Shown piece after piece: positions 1-7,675 of a stretch of 29,769 bases of DNA. The notes below the pieces were generated by a model that did no database searches, was not told where the DNA came from, and worked only from the letters and a program-made list of their open reading frames with translations. The translations under genes and the position numbers were made by a program. Location of the stretch: contig CANSDD010000003.1 in NCBI GenBank assembly GCA_947645535.1, forward strand, positions 1 through 29,769, written 5' to 3'. The stretch comes from an uncultured Mycoplasmatota bacterium. Its GTDB lineage: Bacteria; Bacillota_I; Bacilli_A; RF39; UBA660. Each line of letters opens with the position of its first letter. Position 1 is the first letter of the stretch.

Positions 1-59
1 ATGGAATGCGATTCATAAATAAAATATTAAATTCGTATAATTCTAATAGGAGGCACTTT

Positions 60-590
60 ATGTCAATATTGATTATTTTAGTTATTGCAATTAGTCTTAG
101 TATGGATGCATTTTCATTATCACTTGCATATGGAACATTAAATTTAAAAGAGAAAGATATTCATGCTTTATCTTTTACTGTTGGCATTTATCATTTTATA
201 ATGCCATTATTTGGTATTATGGTTGGGACAATTATTTTGAAATTTTTACCACTTAATCCCAAATGGATTGTATTTATTGTATTATTTTTTATTGGCATTC
301 AAATGGTAATAGAAAGCTTTAAAAAAGAAGAACCAGTAAAAGTAATGACAAAAATAGAAATGTTATTATTTGGATTAGCTGTTAGTATTGATAGTTTTTC
401 TGTTGGAATAGGCTTAAAGTCAATGACAGATCAACTGCTTTTATGCGCGTTTTTATTTGCAATTAGTAGTTTCTTTTTCACTTATCTTGGTTTAATTTTA
501 GGTAAAAAAGTACATCAGAAGATTGGAAAAATTTCAACAACAATAGGTGGTCTTATTTTAGTTATTTTAGGAATTATTTACCTATTTTAA
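60..590 (+). CDS. mntP: MntP-family manganese efflux pump (DUF204)
   Basis: Small polytopic membrane protein of 176 residues, close to the family's usual length of about 185, with about six hydrophobic segments. Two internally similar halves each carry the family's acidic membrane motif: SMDAFSLSLAYG in the first helix and SIDSFSVGIGL in the fourth. In MntP these aspartates are needed for Mn(II) export across the cytoplasmic membrane. I chose the ATG at 60 because AGGAGG lies at 49-54. The frame is open upstream to an ATG at 6, but that extension is hydrophilic, lacks a ribosome site and is not family-like. The gene next to fba and murA fits the ywlD/mntP-to-fbaA region of Bacillus, which supports the name. 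The sporulation protein YtaF belongs to the same superfamily and is the main alternative. The substrate is inferred from family membership. Confidence 0.75.
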   Translation: MSILIILVIAISLSMDAFSLSLAYGTLNLKEKDIHALSFTVGIYHFIMPLFGIMVGTIILKFLPLNPKWIVFIVLFFIGIQMVIESFKKEEPVKVMTKIEMLLFGLAVSIDSFSVGIGLKSMTDQLLLCAFLFAISSFFFTYLGLILGKKVHQKIGKISTTIGGLILVILGIIYLF

Positions 591-657
591 AAAATATAGA
601 GAACTTATAAGATGCTTTTAGGTTTACTATTCCTTGACCATTTAAAATTCCTTTTGT

Positions 658-686
658 TTGCCTTTTAGAAAAAAACATAATATAAT
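658..686 (+). promoter_or_regulatory. Promoter of fba
   Basis: TTGCCT at 658-663 and TATAAT at 681-686 are 17 bases apart, which is a good sigma-A-type promoter. The start codon follows 15 bases after the -10 box, so the leader is very short and consists mostly of the GGTGAT ribosome site. Confidence 0.7.
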
Positions 687-701
687 GAATATGGTGATAA
701 T

Positions 702-1550
702 ATGCTAGTGAATATGAAAGAAATGTTAGAAAAAGCCAAAGAAGGAAAATATGCAGTAGCGCATTTTAATATCAATAATTTAGAATGGACAAGGTTTATT
801 TTAGAAGCATCAGAAGAAAGTAAGAGTCCTGTTATATTGGGGGTTAGTGAAGGTGCAATTAAATATATGGGGGGATATTCTATTGTTTCATTTATTGTAC
901 ATGGACTTATTATGGAACTTAATATTACAGTACCAGTTGCTTTGCACCTAGATCATGGTAGCTCTATAGAGTCTTGTAAAAAAGCGATTGATGTAGGCTT
1001 TACTTCAGTTATGATAGATGGCTCTAAATATCCAATAGAAGAAAATTTAAAAATGACAAAAGAAGTTGTCGATTATGCTCATTCAAAAGGGGTTACTGTA
1101 GAAGCAGAAGTTGGAGCCATTGGTGGAGAAGAAGATGGTGTAGCTAACGAATTGATGTATGCGACAATTGAAGATGCGGAAAAAATGAAAAATATAGGAA
1201 TTGATTTTTTAGCTCCTGCTCTAGGTAGTGTACATGGATTATATAAGGGAGAGGCAAAATTAAATTTTGAACGAATGATGGAAATTCGTAAAATTACTAA
1301 TTTGCCTTTGGTTTTACATGGTGGAACAGGTATACCAGATGAACAAATAAAGAAAGCAATTGAATGTGGAATTTGTAAATTAAACATCAATACAGAATTA
1401 CAAATAGCTTGGACACATGATGTAAGAGAATTTTTAGAAAAAGATAAATCGGTATATGATCCAAGAAAAGTAATTAAATCTGGAGAAGTAGCAATGAAAA
1501 AAGCAATTATTAAAAAATTAGAACTATTAGGGTGCATTCATAAAGCATAA
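702..1550 (+). CDS. fba: Class II fructose-1,6-bisphosphate aldolase
   Basis: Cytoplasmic glycolytic and gluconeogenic enzyme that reversibly cleaves fructose-1,6-bisphosphate to dihydroxyacetone phosphate and glyceraldehyde-3-phosphate using zinc. The 282 residues match the short class IIB/FbaA type. Visible signatures are HLDHGSS at 82-88 (catalytic Asp84, zinc ligand His85), VEAEVG at 133-138, GSVHG with zinc ligand His178, LHGGTG with His206, and KLNINTE near 226-232 for phosphate binding. The start MLVNMKEML matches homologues and follows GGTGAT. The gene has its own promoter. murA begins 50 bases downstream with no terminator between, so the two are probably co-transcribed. The pairing of fba with murA recalls the fbaA-murA order in Bacillus. 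Confidence 0.97.
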   Translation: MLVNMKEMLEKAKEGKYAVAHFNINNLEWTRFILEASEESKSPVILGVSEGAIKYMGGYSIVSFIVHGLIMELNITVPVALHLDHGSSIESCKKAIDVGFTSVMIDGSKYPIEENLKMTKEVVDYAHSKGVTVEAEVGAIGGEEDGVANELMYATIEDAEKMKNIGIDFLAPALGSVHGLYKGEAKLNFERMMEIRKITNLPLVLHGGTGIPDEQIKKAIECGICKLNINTELQIAWTHDVREFLEKDKSVYDPRKVIKSGEVAMKKAIIKKLELLGCIHKA

Positions 1551-1600
1551 CAAAAATAGGATAATTACATATAAATATAGTAATTAGTGGAGGTTTATAT

Positions 1601-2857
1601 ATGAAAAGAATAAGAGTGATAGGAAAGCAAACTTTATCTGGTACTATTACAATTAGTGGTTCAAAGAATAGTGCAGTGGCTTTAGTTCCTGCTTCTTTAC
1701 TCTCAGATGAAATTGTGGAAATAGATAATGTTCCAAATATTTCTGATATTGAAGCATTATCAGAAATTTTAGAATATTTGGGTGCAAAAGTAAATCGTGA
1801 TGGTACTAAAATTATTATTGATTCTAGAAATATAAAAAATATTAAAATTCCAGAAGAAATATCAAAAAAACTAAGAGCTTCTTATTATTTTATGGGAGCT
1901 TTGCTTGGAAAATATAAATATGTGGAAATGTATTTTCCAGGAGGATGTTCTATTGGGGAAAGACCAATTGGATTACATTTAAAAGGATTTGAAGCTTTAG
2001 GAGCCAAGGTTATACAAGAAGATAATAAGTATATCGTAAAGGCAGATGAACTAAAAGGGGCAAATATATATTTAGATATTGCTTCTGTTGGAGCAACAAT
2101 TAATATTATGTTAGCAGCTGTTTTAGCAACAGGAACAACAATTATTAGGAATGCTGCTAAAGAGCCTCATATTGTAAATGTAGCAACTTTTTTAAATCAA
2201 ATGGGGGCATCTATTACAGGAGCAGGTACTAGTGAAATAAAAATTTGTGGTGTGAAAAAATTAAATGGCTGTTTTCATGAAGTCGTGCCTGACTATATTG
2301 AAACAGGAACGTATTTAATTGCAGGAGCACTTTGTGGTAATCGTTTAAAGATAGATGGAGTTATACCAGAACATGTAGATTCATTAATATCAAAATTAAA
2401 AGAAATAGGTGTACCACTTGAAATAGGAAAAGATTATATCATTGTAAGTAAAGGGGAAAATTATAAATCTGTGGATATTCAAACATCTGTTTATCCAGGT
2501 TTTCCAACAGATTTACAGCAACCGTTTATGTCTTTGTTAACACAATGTAATGGAATATCAAAAGTAGAAGAAAATATTTTTGAAAATCGATTTATGCATG
2601 TTCCATACCTAAATCATATGGGAGCATCGATTGCAGCATTAGATAAAGTGGCTTTAGTACATGGAAGAACAGAGCTCAGAGGAGGTCATGTAGAAGCTAC
2701 AGATTTAAGAGCAGGGGCATCACTTATTTTAGCAGCTTTAATAGCTGAAGGAGAGACAGTAATTAATAAAGTAGAATATGTATTACGAGGATATGAAGAT
2801 ATTATTGAAAAATTTCAAGGAATAGGTGCTAAAATAGCACTAGAAGAAATAGAATAG
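1601..2857 (+). CDS. murA: UDP-N-acetylglucosamine 1-carboxyvinyltransferase
   Basis: First committed step of peptidoglycan synthesis: transfer of enolpyruvate from PEP to UDP-GlcNAc in the cytoplasm. The 418 residues span the two-domain EPSP-synthase-like fold typical of MurA. Lys22 and Asn23 in SKNSAVAL are the conserved substrate-binding pair, and Cys116 in the loop motif PGGCSIGERP is the PEP-binding cysteine and fosfomycin target. The later motifs YPGFPTDLQQP and GGHVEATDLRAG are also present. GGAGG at 1589-1593 sets the start. The stop codon overlaps an intrinsic terminator. Gram-positives often have two MurA copies (MurAA and MurAB/MurZ). Position beside fba suggests the MurAB/MurZ type, but this cannot be settled from one window. 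Confidence 0.97.
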   Translation: MKRIRVIGKQTLSGTITISGSKNSAVALVPASLLSDEIVEIDNVPNISDIEALSEILEYLGAKVNRDGTKIIIDSRNIKNIKIPEEISKKLRASYYFMGALLGKYKYVEMYFPGGCSIGERPIGLHLKGFEALGAKVIQEDNKYIVKADELKGANIYLDIASVGATINIMLAAVLATGTTIIRNAAKEPHIVNVATFLNQMGASITGAGTSEIKICGVKKLNGCFHEVVPDYIETGTYLIAGALCGNRLKIDGVIPEHVDSLISKLKEIGVPLEIGKDYIIVSKGENYKSVDIQTSVYPGFPTDLQQPFMSLLTQCNGISKVEENIFENRFMHVPYLNHMGASIAALDKVALVHGRTELRGGHVEATDLRAGASLILAALIAEGETVINKVEYVLRGYEDIIEKFQGIGAKIALEEIE

Positions 2858-2877
2858 TAGAGAAATCTACTTTTTTC
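2856..2877 (+). terminator. Intrinsic terminator of murA
   Basis: A perfect 6-bp stem AGTAGA/TCTACT with a GAAA loop is followed by TTTTTTCTTT. The 5' arm begins inside the TAG stop codon of murA. The next gene starts only 16 bases further on, so some read-through may drive it. Confidence 0.7.
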
Positions 2878-2892
2878 TTTGGAGGAATATTT

Positions 2893-3582
2893 ATGAAATT
2901 TAAAAAAATTTTTATTATTGCAGTATTATTGTTGGCAGTTTTCTTAATCTATTTAACAACTATGGATAAGAAAGTCTACTTTTTAGCACTTGGAGATTCA
3001 TTAGCACTTGGAAATTCAAAAGAAAATTATCCAAATCATATTAGAGATTTTTTAGATGAAAACAACTTATTAGAAGAGTTTCGTTATGAATTTATAGAAG
3101 ATGATCTTAGAATTACAGATTTAGTTAGAAATATTGAAGATAATAAAAAAGTGATAGTAGATGGAAAAAATAAGACGTTAAAAAATTCTCTAATAAAAGC
3201 TGATTTAGTTACTATCTCTATTGGTAATGAAGAACTATTTTATAAAATGAAAACAGAAAAGGAACAAGATTTATATAATTATATTGATGAAATGATGGAA
3301 GATATGGATAAGTTGTTAAAATTAATAAGAGAATATTGTAAAGAAGATATTTTAATTTTAGGATATAGTAATTCATTTTCAAGTAATATGGATAAGTACA
3401 TCAAATATGCTAATGAAAAATTGGAAAAATTATCTAAAAAGTATGATATTACATATATCAGTTTAGAAGATTTTAGTAAAAATAAAGAAAATATAGATAA
3501 GTTTGGATTTACATCTTTTGGTCATAAAAATATAGCGAATTTGCTTATTCCGATAATAGAAAAACAAACAATTTTGGATTAA
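2893..3582 (+). CDS. Membrane-anchored SGNH/GDSL-like hydrolase, possibly degenerate
   Basis: A 229-residue protein with one N-terminal hydrophobic segment (about residues 5-23, after a basic KFKK) that acts as a signal anchor and places the rest outside the membrane. The outer part begins with the GDSL block LALGDSLALG, and a later TISIGNEE looks like the block-III GxND of SGNH esterases. Near the C-terminus FTSFGHKNIA aligns with the block-V DxxH but has Ser in place of the catalytic Asp. GGAGG at 2881-2885 fixes the start. No promoter is evident between the murA terminator and this gene, so it probably depends on read-through. Homologues include the YpmR-like lipases, whose substrate is often unknown. 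Activity is uncertain because of the altered block V. Confidence 0.7.
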   Translation: MKFKKIFIIAVLLLAVFLIYLTTMDKKVYFLALGDSLALGNSKENYPNHIRDFLDENNLLEEFRYEFIEDDLRITDLVRNIEDNKKVIVDGKNKTLKNSLIKADLVTISIGNEELFYKMKTEKEQDLYNYIDEMMEDMDKLLKLIREYCKEDILILGYSNSFSSNMDKYIKYANEKLEKLSKKYDITYISLEDFSKNKENIDKFGFTSFGHKNIANLLIPIIEKQTILD

Positions 3583-3592
3583 ATTAGAAAAT

Positions 3593-3620
3593 TTGTAAAA
3601 TACTAAGAATATGATATAAT
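3593..3620 (+). promoter_or_regulatory. Promoter of the BI-1-like gene
   Basis: TATAAT at 3615-3620 with a weak TTGTAA -35 at 3593-3598 (16-base spacer). GAGGTGAT and the ATG follow directly. Confidence 0.5.
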
Positions 3621-3638
3621 AGATAAAGAGGTGATAAA

Positions 3639-4283
3639 ATGGAAGAAAATAAAATTTTCTCAAAAGTATTCATGTGGATGTTTATCGGACTACTTATAAC
3701 TTTTGGTGTAGGAGCTATTGTAGCAGCAAATGAAAATATGGTATACAATGTATTTAATAATCTTTATATTTGGCTTGTTTTAGCGCAATTTGGAGTAGTG
3801 ATTTTTTTAAGTGCTAGATTACAGAAAATGCAAGAAATAACAGCTACAATTTTATTTGTGCTTTATTCAGCACTTACTGGGTTAACATTTTCATCAATAT
3901 TTGTTGTATTTGAATTGACATCTATTATGATGGTTTTTGGAATAACCGCAGCAGTATTTGGAGTATTTGCTTTTATTGGTTATTTTACGAAAATGAATTT
4001 ATTAAAATGGCATACATATTTATTTATGGCTTTATTTGGTCTTATTCTAGCTTCGCTTATAAATATGTTTGTAGGGAATAGTACAGCAGACTTAGTAATT
4101 TGCTCAATTGGTATCGTTATATTTGTAATTTATACAGCTTATGATATGCAAAAAATTAAATTATTATCATCAACAATGGAAAGTGAGCATAAAGTAGCAA
4201 TTATTGGAGCTTTAGAATTATATTTAGATTTTATTAACTTATTTTTATATATTATACAACTTATAGGAAAAAATAGAGATTAA
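3639..4283 (+). CDS. Bax inhibitor-1/YccA family membrane protein
   Basis: A 214-residue integral membrane protein with seven predicted hydrophobic helices, the usual fold of the BI-1/YccA/YetJ family. Diagnostic residues cluster at the C-terminus. YDMQKIK follows the sixth helix, and the last helix reads GALELYLDFINLFLYI, with the acidic residues that form the pH-sensing, calcium-leak pair in B. subtilis YetJ. The start is supported by GAGGTGAT just upstream of the ATG, and a TATAAT box precedes it. In bacteria the family is linked to calcium leak or to FtsH protease control. Which applies here cannot be judged. It sits between an SGNH-like gene and rpmE with no functional link that I can see. 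Confidence 0.88.
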   Translation: MEENKIFSKVFMWMFIGLLITFGVGAIVAANENMVYNVFNNLYIWLVLAQFGVVIFLSARLQKMQEITATILFVLYSALTGLTFSSIFVVFELTSIMMVFGITAAVFGVFAFIGYFTKMNLLKWHTYLFMALFGLILASLINMFVGNSTADLVICSIGIVIFVIYTAYDMQKIKLLSSTMESEHKVAIIGALELYLDFINLFLYIIQLIGKNRD

Positions 4284-4290
4284 AAATATA

Positions 4291-4319
4291 TTGATTTTTA
4301 AATAAATTATTGATATACT
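4291..4319 (+). promoter_or_regulatory. Promoter of rpmE
   Basis: TTGATT at 4291-4296 and TATACT at 4314-4319 with a 17-base spacer. The predicted transcript starts near 4326, giving a leader of about 47 bases that contains a hairpin. Confidence 0.65.
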
Positions 4320-4334
4320 ATATCAGTAATATTT

Positions 4335-4356
4335 CTATGACATAACTTTGTCATGG
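4335..4356 (+). promoter_or_regulatory. Leader hairpin in front of rpmE, candidate L31 autoregulatory element
   Basis: The 8-bp stem CTATGACA/TGTCATGG (one T-G wobble) with a TAACTT loop ends one base before the ribosome site GGAAGGAG. No T-run follows, so it is not a terminator. Its place suits translational control by the bL31 product; leader RNAs of L31 genes have been proposed in several phyla. Regulation here is inference. Confidence 0.4.
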
Positions 4357-4372
4357 CGGAAGGAGCGTAAAT

Positions 4373-4585
4373 ATGAAAAAGGGAATTCATCCAGAATATA
4401 TGGATACTAAAGTAACATGTGCTTGTGGAAATACGTTCACTGTTAAATCAAATAAAGAAGAATTACATTTAGAAGTTTGTGATAAATGTCATCCATTCTT
4501 TACTGGAAAACAGGGAGCAACAGCAAAAACAGGACGTGTAGAAAAGTTTAACCGTAAATATGGTTTTGATCAAAAAGCAGCTTAG
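4373..4585 (+). CDS. rpmE: 50S ribosomal protein bL31, zinc-binding type
   Basis: A 70-residue ribosomal protein that bridges the large and small subunits. It is the zinc (C+) type, with paired cysteines in CACG (16, 18) and CDKC (36, 39), followed by HPFFTGKQ and the family ending VEKFNRKYG. Zinc-type L31 is usually the zinc-replete form, with a zinc-free paralogue made on starvation; no paralogue lies in this window. GGAAGGAG precedes the ATG. The gene has its own promoter, a leader hairpin and a tight terminator, so it is a single-gene unit. In Bacillus rho lies next to rpmE; here no rho gene is present. Confidence 0.97.
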   Translation: MKKGIHPEYMDTKVTCACGNTFTVKSNKEELHLEVCDKCHPFFTGKQGATAKTGRVEKFNRKYGFDQKAA

Positions 4586-4596
4586 GCTGTTTTTTT
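4574..4596 (+). terminator. Intrinsic terminator of rpmE
   Basis: The stem AAAGCAGC pairs with GCTGTTTT around a TTAG loop that contains the stop codon, followed by seven T. Compact and overlapping the end of the gene. Confidence 0.75.
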
Positions 4597-4647
4597 AAAA
4601 TTAGTGTAAATAATTGTAGTAAGAGCAAGGTATTTGAATATAGTCTG

Positions 4648-4656
4648 TGGTACAAT
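4648..4656 (+). promoter_or_regulatory. Extended -10 promoter of the Panacea gene
   Basis: TGG directly before TACAAT forms an extended -10 box, 20 bases upstream of the start codon. No clear -35 box is at the right distance. Confidence 0.5.
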
Positions 4657-4676
4657 ATTATTAGGAGGAAATATTT

Positions 4677-5171
4677 ATGTCAATGGAAAAAGATTTAATA
4701 AAAAATGCTTATTACATTATTTCTTATTTTCATCAGAAAGGGAAAATAATTACACAATTAAAATTACAAAAATTACTTTATTTTTTAGAAGCAATTTATT
4801 TAATACAAAATTTAGATGAATCTAGTTTATTTAAAGAAGATTTCTATGCCTGGGAATTTGGACCTGTATCTAAAGTTATTTATCAAAAATTTAAGGACTA
4901 TCGCAATACAACAATATCACTTAATGAAGAAGGGGATGAAATTGCTTCAAATATGAATGAGGAAAATAAAGTTTATATTGAAGCATTATATCGTTTATTA
5001 GGAGATATGACAGCTTCACAATTAGTAACTCTATCTCATCTTCCCAATTCTCCTTGGTTCAAATTAAAAGAAAAATTTCATGGAAATATTCCTAAAGATA
5101 CTATAATCTCTAAAGTAGAAACAAGAGATTGGCTTGCTGAAATGATAGGAATTGATTTAAATGGTGAATAA
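4677..5171 (+). CDS. Panacea-domain (DUF4065, SocA/GepA-like) protein, candidate antitoxin
   Basis: A 164-residue soluble protein matching the Panacea domain (DUF4065). The N-terminal KLQKLLYFLEAIYL helix, the central FYAWEFGPVSKVIY signature and the later ASQLVTLSH...SPW block occur in the order expected for the family. Panacea proteins (also called SocA or GepA) serve as antitoxins that neutralise many unrelated toxins encoded beside them. Some of these toxins act on translation and others on the membrane. AGGAGG at 4663-4668 sets the start. The stop overlaps the next gene by 11 bases, which suggests translational coupling and fits a two-gene toxin-antitoxin layout. A phage-associated or chromosomal orphan role is the alternative. 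The domain call is firm; the antitoxin role is inferred from family and context. Confidence 0.88.
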   Translation: MSMEKDLIKNAYYIISYFHQKGKIITQLKLQKLLYFLEAIYLIQNLDESSLFKEDFYAWEFGPVSKVIYQKFKDYRNTTISLNEEGDEIASNMNEENKVYIEALYRLLGDMTASQLVTLSHLPNSPWFKLKEKFHGNIPKDTIISKVETRDWLAEMIGIDLNGE

Positions 5172-5898
5172 AGATAGATTAGAAAAGATTACTGAAAAGT
5201 CTATTGTTGCATTAAAAACGCCAATTTTAAATAATCATGTAATTGTAACAGAAGATGTACTTTACCGTATAACTAGGGCAATTCAATCTATTGAGTTTTT
5301 TTTAGACAAGATTAGGGAAAATAAAAAAAATTTTATTCGATTTGAAAGTAGTATTACGGAAAATTTAAGTAAAGTCGCAACACTTTGTTCAGATATAGAT
5401 GATATTTATCAAGAAGAAGAAATATCCTTAGGGATTAAGACAAAACTGGAAATTCTAAAAAATAAGCATAAAGATTTAGAAGTTCAATTTTATAATTTTA
5501 GATTTGATGATTTAAAAAGAAATTATAATAAAATTATAAAAACAATACATTCTCAAGAAGAGACGTTAATAAAGGCTCAAGAAAAAACAAAAGAAATAGA
5601 ACAAAAAAATGAAGAAATTTTGAATCGTTTCAGTAGTATGACAACAAATTTAATTAGTTTAATTATAACATTTACTATTGTAACGACTGCACTTTCTGCA
5701 ATAGAACATTTTACGTCATTTCAATTTATTCCAATTTTTGTGATTGGACTAGTCTTTTTAGGAGTTAGTTCAGTTATGGTTAGTAGTTTAATATTAACAA
5801 ATAAAAAAGAAATGTCAAAATATACACTACTTATATGGATTATATTATTTATTATTTTTGTTGTAACTGTAATTGAAACATGGCTATTAACCGCTTAG
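5161..5898 (+). CDS. Coiled-coil protein with three C-terminal membrane helices, candidate Panacea-neutralised toxin
   Basis: I do not recognise a named family. The 245 residues begin with a soluble helical region. A charged coiled coil spans about residues 95-158 (heptad-like, rich in K, E and Q). Three hydrophobic segments follow at about 162-180, 189-212 and 221-242. The gene starts inside the 3' end of the Panacea gene; a weak AGGA lies about ten bases before the ATG, so translation is probably coupled. Known Panacea operons pair an antitoxin with a diverse second gene, including membrane-acting toxins, so this is a good toxin candidate. A membrane-associated defence effector or a non-toxic partner are alternatives. 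Base use is like the neighbours, so recent transfer is not obvious. Confidence 0.7.
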   Translation: MVNKDRLEKITEKSIVALKTPILNNHVIVTEDVLYRITRAIQSIEFFLDKIRENKKNFIRFESSITENLSKVATLCSDIDDIYQEEEISLGIKTKLEILKNKHKDLEVQFYNFRFDDLKRNYNKIIKTIHSQEETLIKAQEKTKEIEQKNEEILNRFSSMTTNLISLIITFTIVTTALSAIEHFTSFQFIPIFVIGLVFLGVSSVMVSSLILTNKKEMSKYTLLIWIILFIIFVVTVIETWLLTA

Positions 5899-5912
5899 CC
5901 TGTTTTTTCTTT
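5882..5912 (+). terminator. Probable terminator of the Panacea operon
   Basis: GGCTA at 5882-5886 pairs with TAGCC at 5896-5900 across a 9-base loop, and TGTTTTTTCTTT follows. The stop codon lies in the 3' arm. The short stem makes this only moderately convincing. Confidence 0.45.
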
Positions 5913-5963
5913 ACATTTTGTCAAATAAAATAATACGATTATTTCTTGTTCATTTGTTTGGTA

Positions 5964-5972
5964 TGGTATAAT
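5964..5972 (+). promoter_or_regulatory. Extended -10 promoter of rmuC
   Basis: TGG followed by TATAAT at 5967-5972. An ATG at 5971 begins within this box and so cannot be the translation start; the start at 5992 behind AGGTGAT is chosen instead. Confidence 0.6.
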
Positions 5973-5991
5973 GGATATAGTAGGTGATGCT

Positions 5992-7083
5992 ATGGAATAT
6001 ATTATAATTGGTTTACTGATTGCTATTTTAATTATTACGATTATTTCATTAACGAAAAATATTAATGAATCAAATATAACAGAACGTCTTGGTAAAATGG
6101 AAACTAGTGTCGTAAAAGAACTTAGTGAATTTAATAAAGAATTAACGCAAACTATGAATCAAGATTTTAATACGTTAAATGAAAAAATGGAATATAGACT
6201 TAATTTAATCAATGATAAGGTAAATGAAAGATTAGATCAAAACTTTGAACGTACAAATAAAACATTTACATCAGTATTAGAGCGTTTATCTAAAATTGAT
6301 GAGGCACAAAAGAAAATAGATTCTTTATCTAGTGATATAGTATCATTACAAAGTGTGTTAACAGATAAGAAAACAAGAGGAATATTTGGAGAAGTGAATT
6401 TAAAACATATTTTAGTAAGTGTTTTTGGAGAAAATAATAATAGACTTTATGCATTACAATATAAATTAGAAAATGGAACGATTGCTGATTCTATCGTTTT
6501 TGCACCCGAACCGCTTGGAAATATTGCAATTGATTCTAAATTTCCACTTGAAAATTATCAAGCAATGGTGAATAAAAAGAATAGTGAAAGTGCTAGGGAA
6601 AGTGCAGAAAGATTATTTAAAATAGATATGAAGAGGCATATTGATGCAATAGCAAGTAAATATATTATTCCTGGTGTAACAGCAAATCAGGCAATTTTAT
6701 TTCTTCCAGCAGAGGCAATATTTGCTGAAATAAATGCTTATCATCAAGAAATTATTGATTATGCTTATCGGAAGAAAGTTTGGATAACATCTCCAACTAC
6801 ATTAATTAGTACATTAACGACAATACAGATCGTTGTTAAAAATATGGAAAGAGATAAATATGCAAGTATGATTGGTCAAGAATTAAAATTGCTTGGAATA
6901 GAGTTTAAACGTTATAAAGAACGTTGGGATAAATTATATCGCAGTATTGAAACTGTCAGTAATGATGTCAAAGAAATTCATACAACTACCTCAAAAATTA
7001 CCAAACGGTTTAATCAAATTAATGGAGTAGAAATGGAGGCATTAAATTATGAAAACGAAGAATTGGAACAGACTATGTATTAG
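5992..7083 (+). CDS. rmuC: DNA recombination protein RmuC homologue
   Basis: A 363-residue protein with the RmuC architecture: one N-terminal membrane helix (about residues 2-20), a coiled coil of about 100 residues, then the RmuC core, a divergent restriction-endonuclease-like domain. Core motifs include RGIFGEVNL (equivalent of the family KGNWGE), IADSIVFAPEP, and IDSKFPLENY, whose D and K resemble a nuclease active site, followed by LFLPAEAIFAE. In E. coli RmuC limits inversions at short inverted repeats; its biochemical activity is not firmly known. I chose the ATG at 5992 because AGGTGAT lies at 5982-5988 and the earlier in-frame ATG at 5971 sits inside the promoter -10 box. The 3' end overlaps the next gene by 35 bases. 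Confidence 0.9.
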   Translation: MEYIIIGLLIAILIITIISLTKNINESNITERLGKMETSVVKELSEFNKELTQTMNQDFNTLNEKMEYRLNLINDKVNERLDQNFERTNKTFTSVLERLSKIDEAQKKIDSLSSDIVSLQSVLTDKKTRGIFGEVNLKHILVSVFGENNNRLYALQYKLENGTIADSIVFAPEPLGNIAIDSKFPLENYQAMVNKKNSESARESAERLFKIDMKRHIDAIASKYIIPGVTANQAILFLPAEAIFAEINAYHQEIIDYAYRKKVWITSPTTLISTLTTIQIVVKNMERDKYASMIGQELKLLGIEFKRYKERWDKLYRSIETVSNDVKEIHTTTSKITKRFNQINGVEMEALNYENEELEQTMY

Positions 7084-7675
7084 TTTATTACTTTTGCTAA
7101 ATACAGGGTTTTTAATGAGTATGATTTTATCTGGAACTCAAAGTAGAATTTTAGTTACTATCTCATTTTATTTTACTGTATGGGTTCCTTGTTTGATTCG
7201 TAAAATATTAAAAATTAAATTACCAGAAAGTATGGAACTTATTTATCTATCATTTTTATTTCTAGCTCAATTTTTAGGTAGTGTTGTAAATTTATATGCG
7301 AAAATATATTGGTTTGATTCTTTTGTACATTTTGTATCAGGAATATTGACTGCTGTATTATCAATCTCTATATTATATTGGTTTCATAAATATGATTCAA
7401 AAAGTATATGGTTCAATATTTTCTTTATGATTGCATTTTCGCTTATGATAGCCTCTTTATGGGAATTTTTTGAATTTACTTCTGACAGTATATTAAAAGG
7501 AGATACACAACATGTATTAACGACAGGAGTAGGAGATACGATGAAAGATATGATTGTTGCCTTTTTAGGTTCAATATTGACAGCTATTTACTATGCATAT
7601 GAAAAGACAATGGAAAGAAAGCAATTATTTTATAAACTTGAAAAAGAATTAGGTGGTAAATATGGAGGATACTAA
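7049..7675 (+). CDS. Polytopic membrane protein, DUF2238/YjdF-like
   Basis: A 208-residue membrane protein with about six hydrophobic segments. Two features recall the YjdF/DUF2238 family of inner-membrane proteins of unknown function: a WFDSFVHFVSG segment in the middle, and a SLWEFFEF helix followed by a polar GVGDTMKDM stretch before the last helix. The match is by motif pattern only and may be wrong at family level. GGAGG at 7035-7039 supports the start although it lies inside the end of rmuC. The 35-base overlap implies the two genes are translated from one message. The next gene also overlaps this one by 14 bases, making a three-gene compact unit. Function unknown. Confidence 0.65.
   Translation: MKTKNWNRLCISLLLLLNTGFLMSMILSGTQSRILVTISFYFTVWVPCLIRKILKIKLPESMELIYLSFLFLAQFLGSVVNLYAKIYWFDSFVHFVSGILTAVLSISILYWFHKYDSKSIWFNIFFMIAFSLMIASLWEFFEFTSDSILKGDTQHVLTTGVGDTMKDMIVAFLGSILTAIYYAYEKTMERKQLFYKLEKELGGKYGGY

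Noticed and set aside
1..22. Possible last codons of an upstream gene (frame reading WNAIHK then stop)
   Set aside because: Only six codons are visible, all frames here are short, and nothing identifies a gene.
1079..1537. 152-codon open frame on the minus strand inside fba
   Set aside because: It is antisense to a certain gene and has no ribosome site or family resemblance; a shadow of biased codon use.
4634..4819. 61-codon frame overlapping the start of the Panacea gene
   Set aside because: It overlaps the promoter and the Panacea gene in another frame and has no ribosome site.
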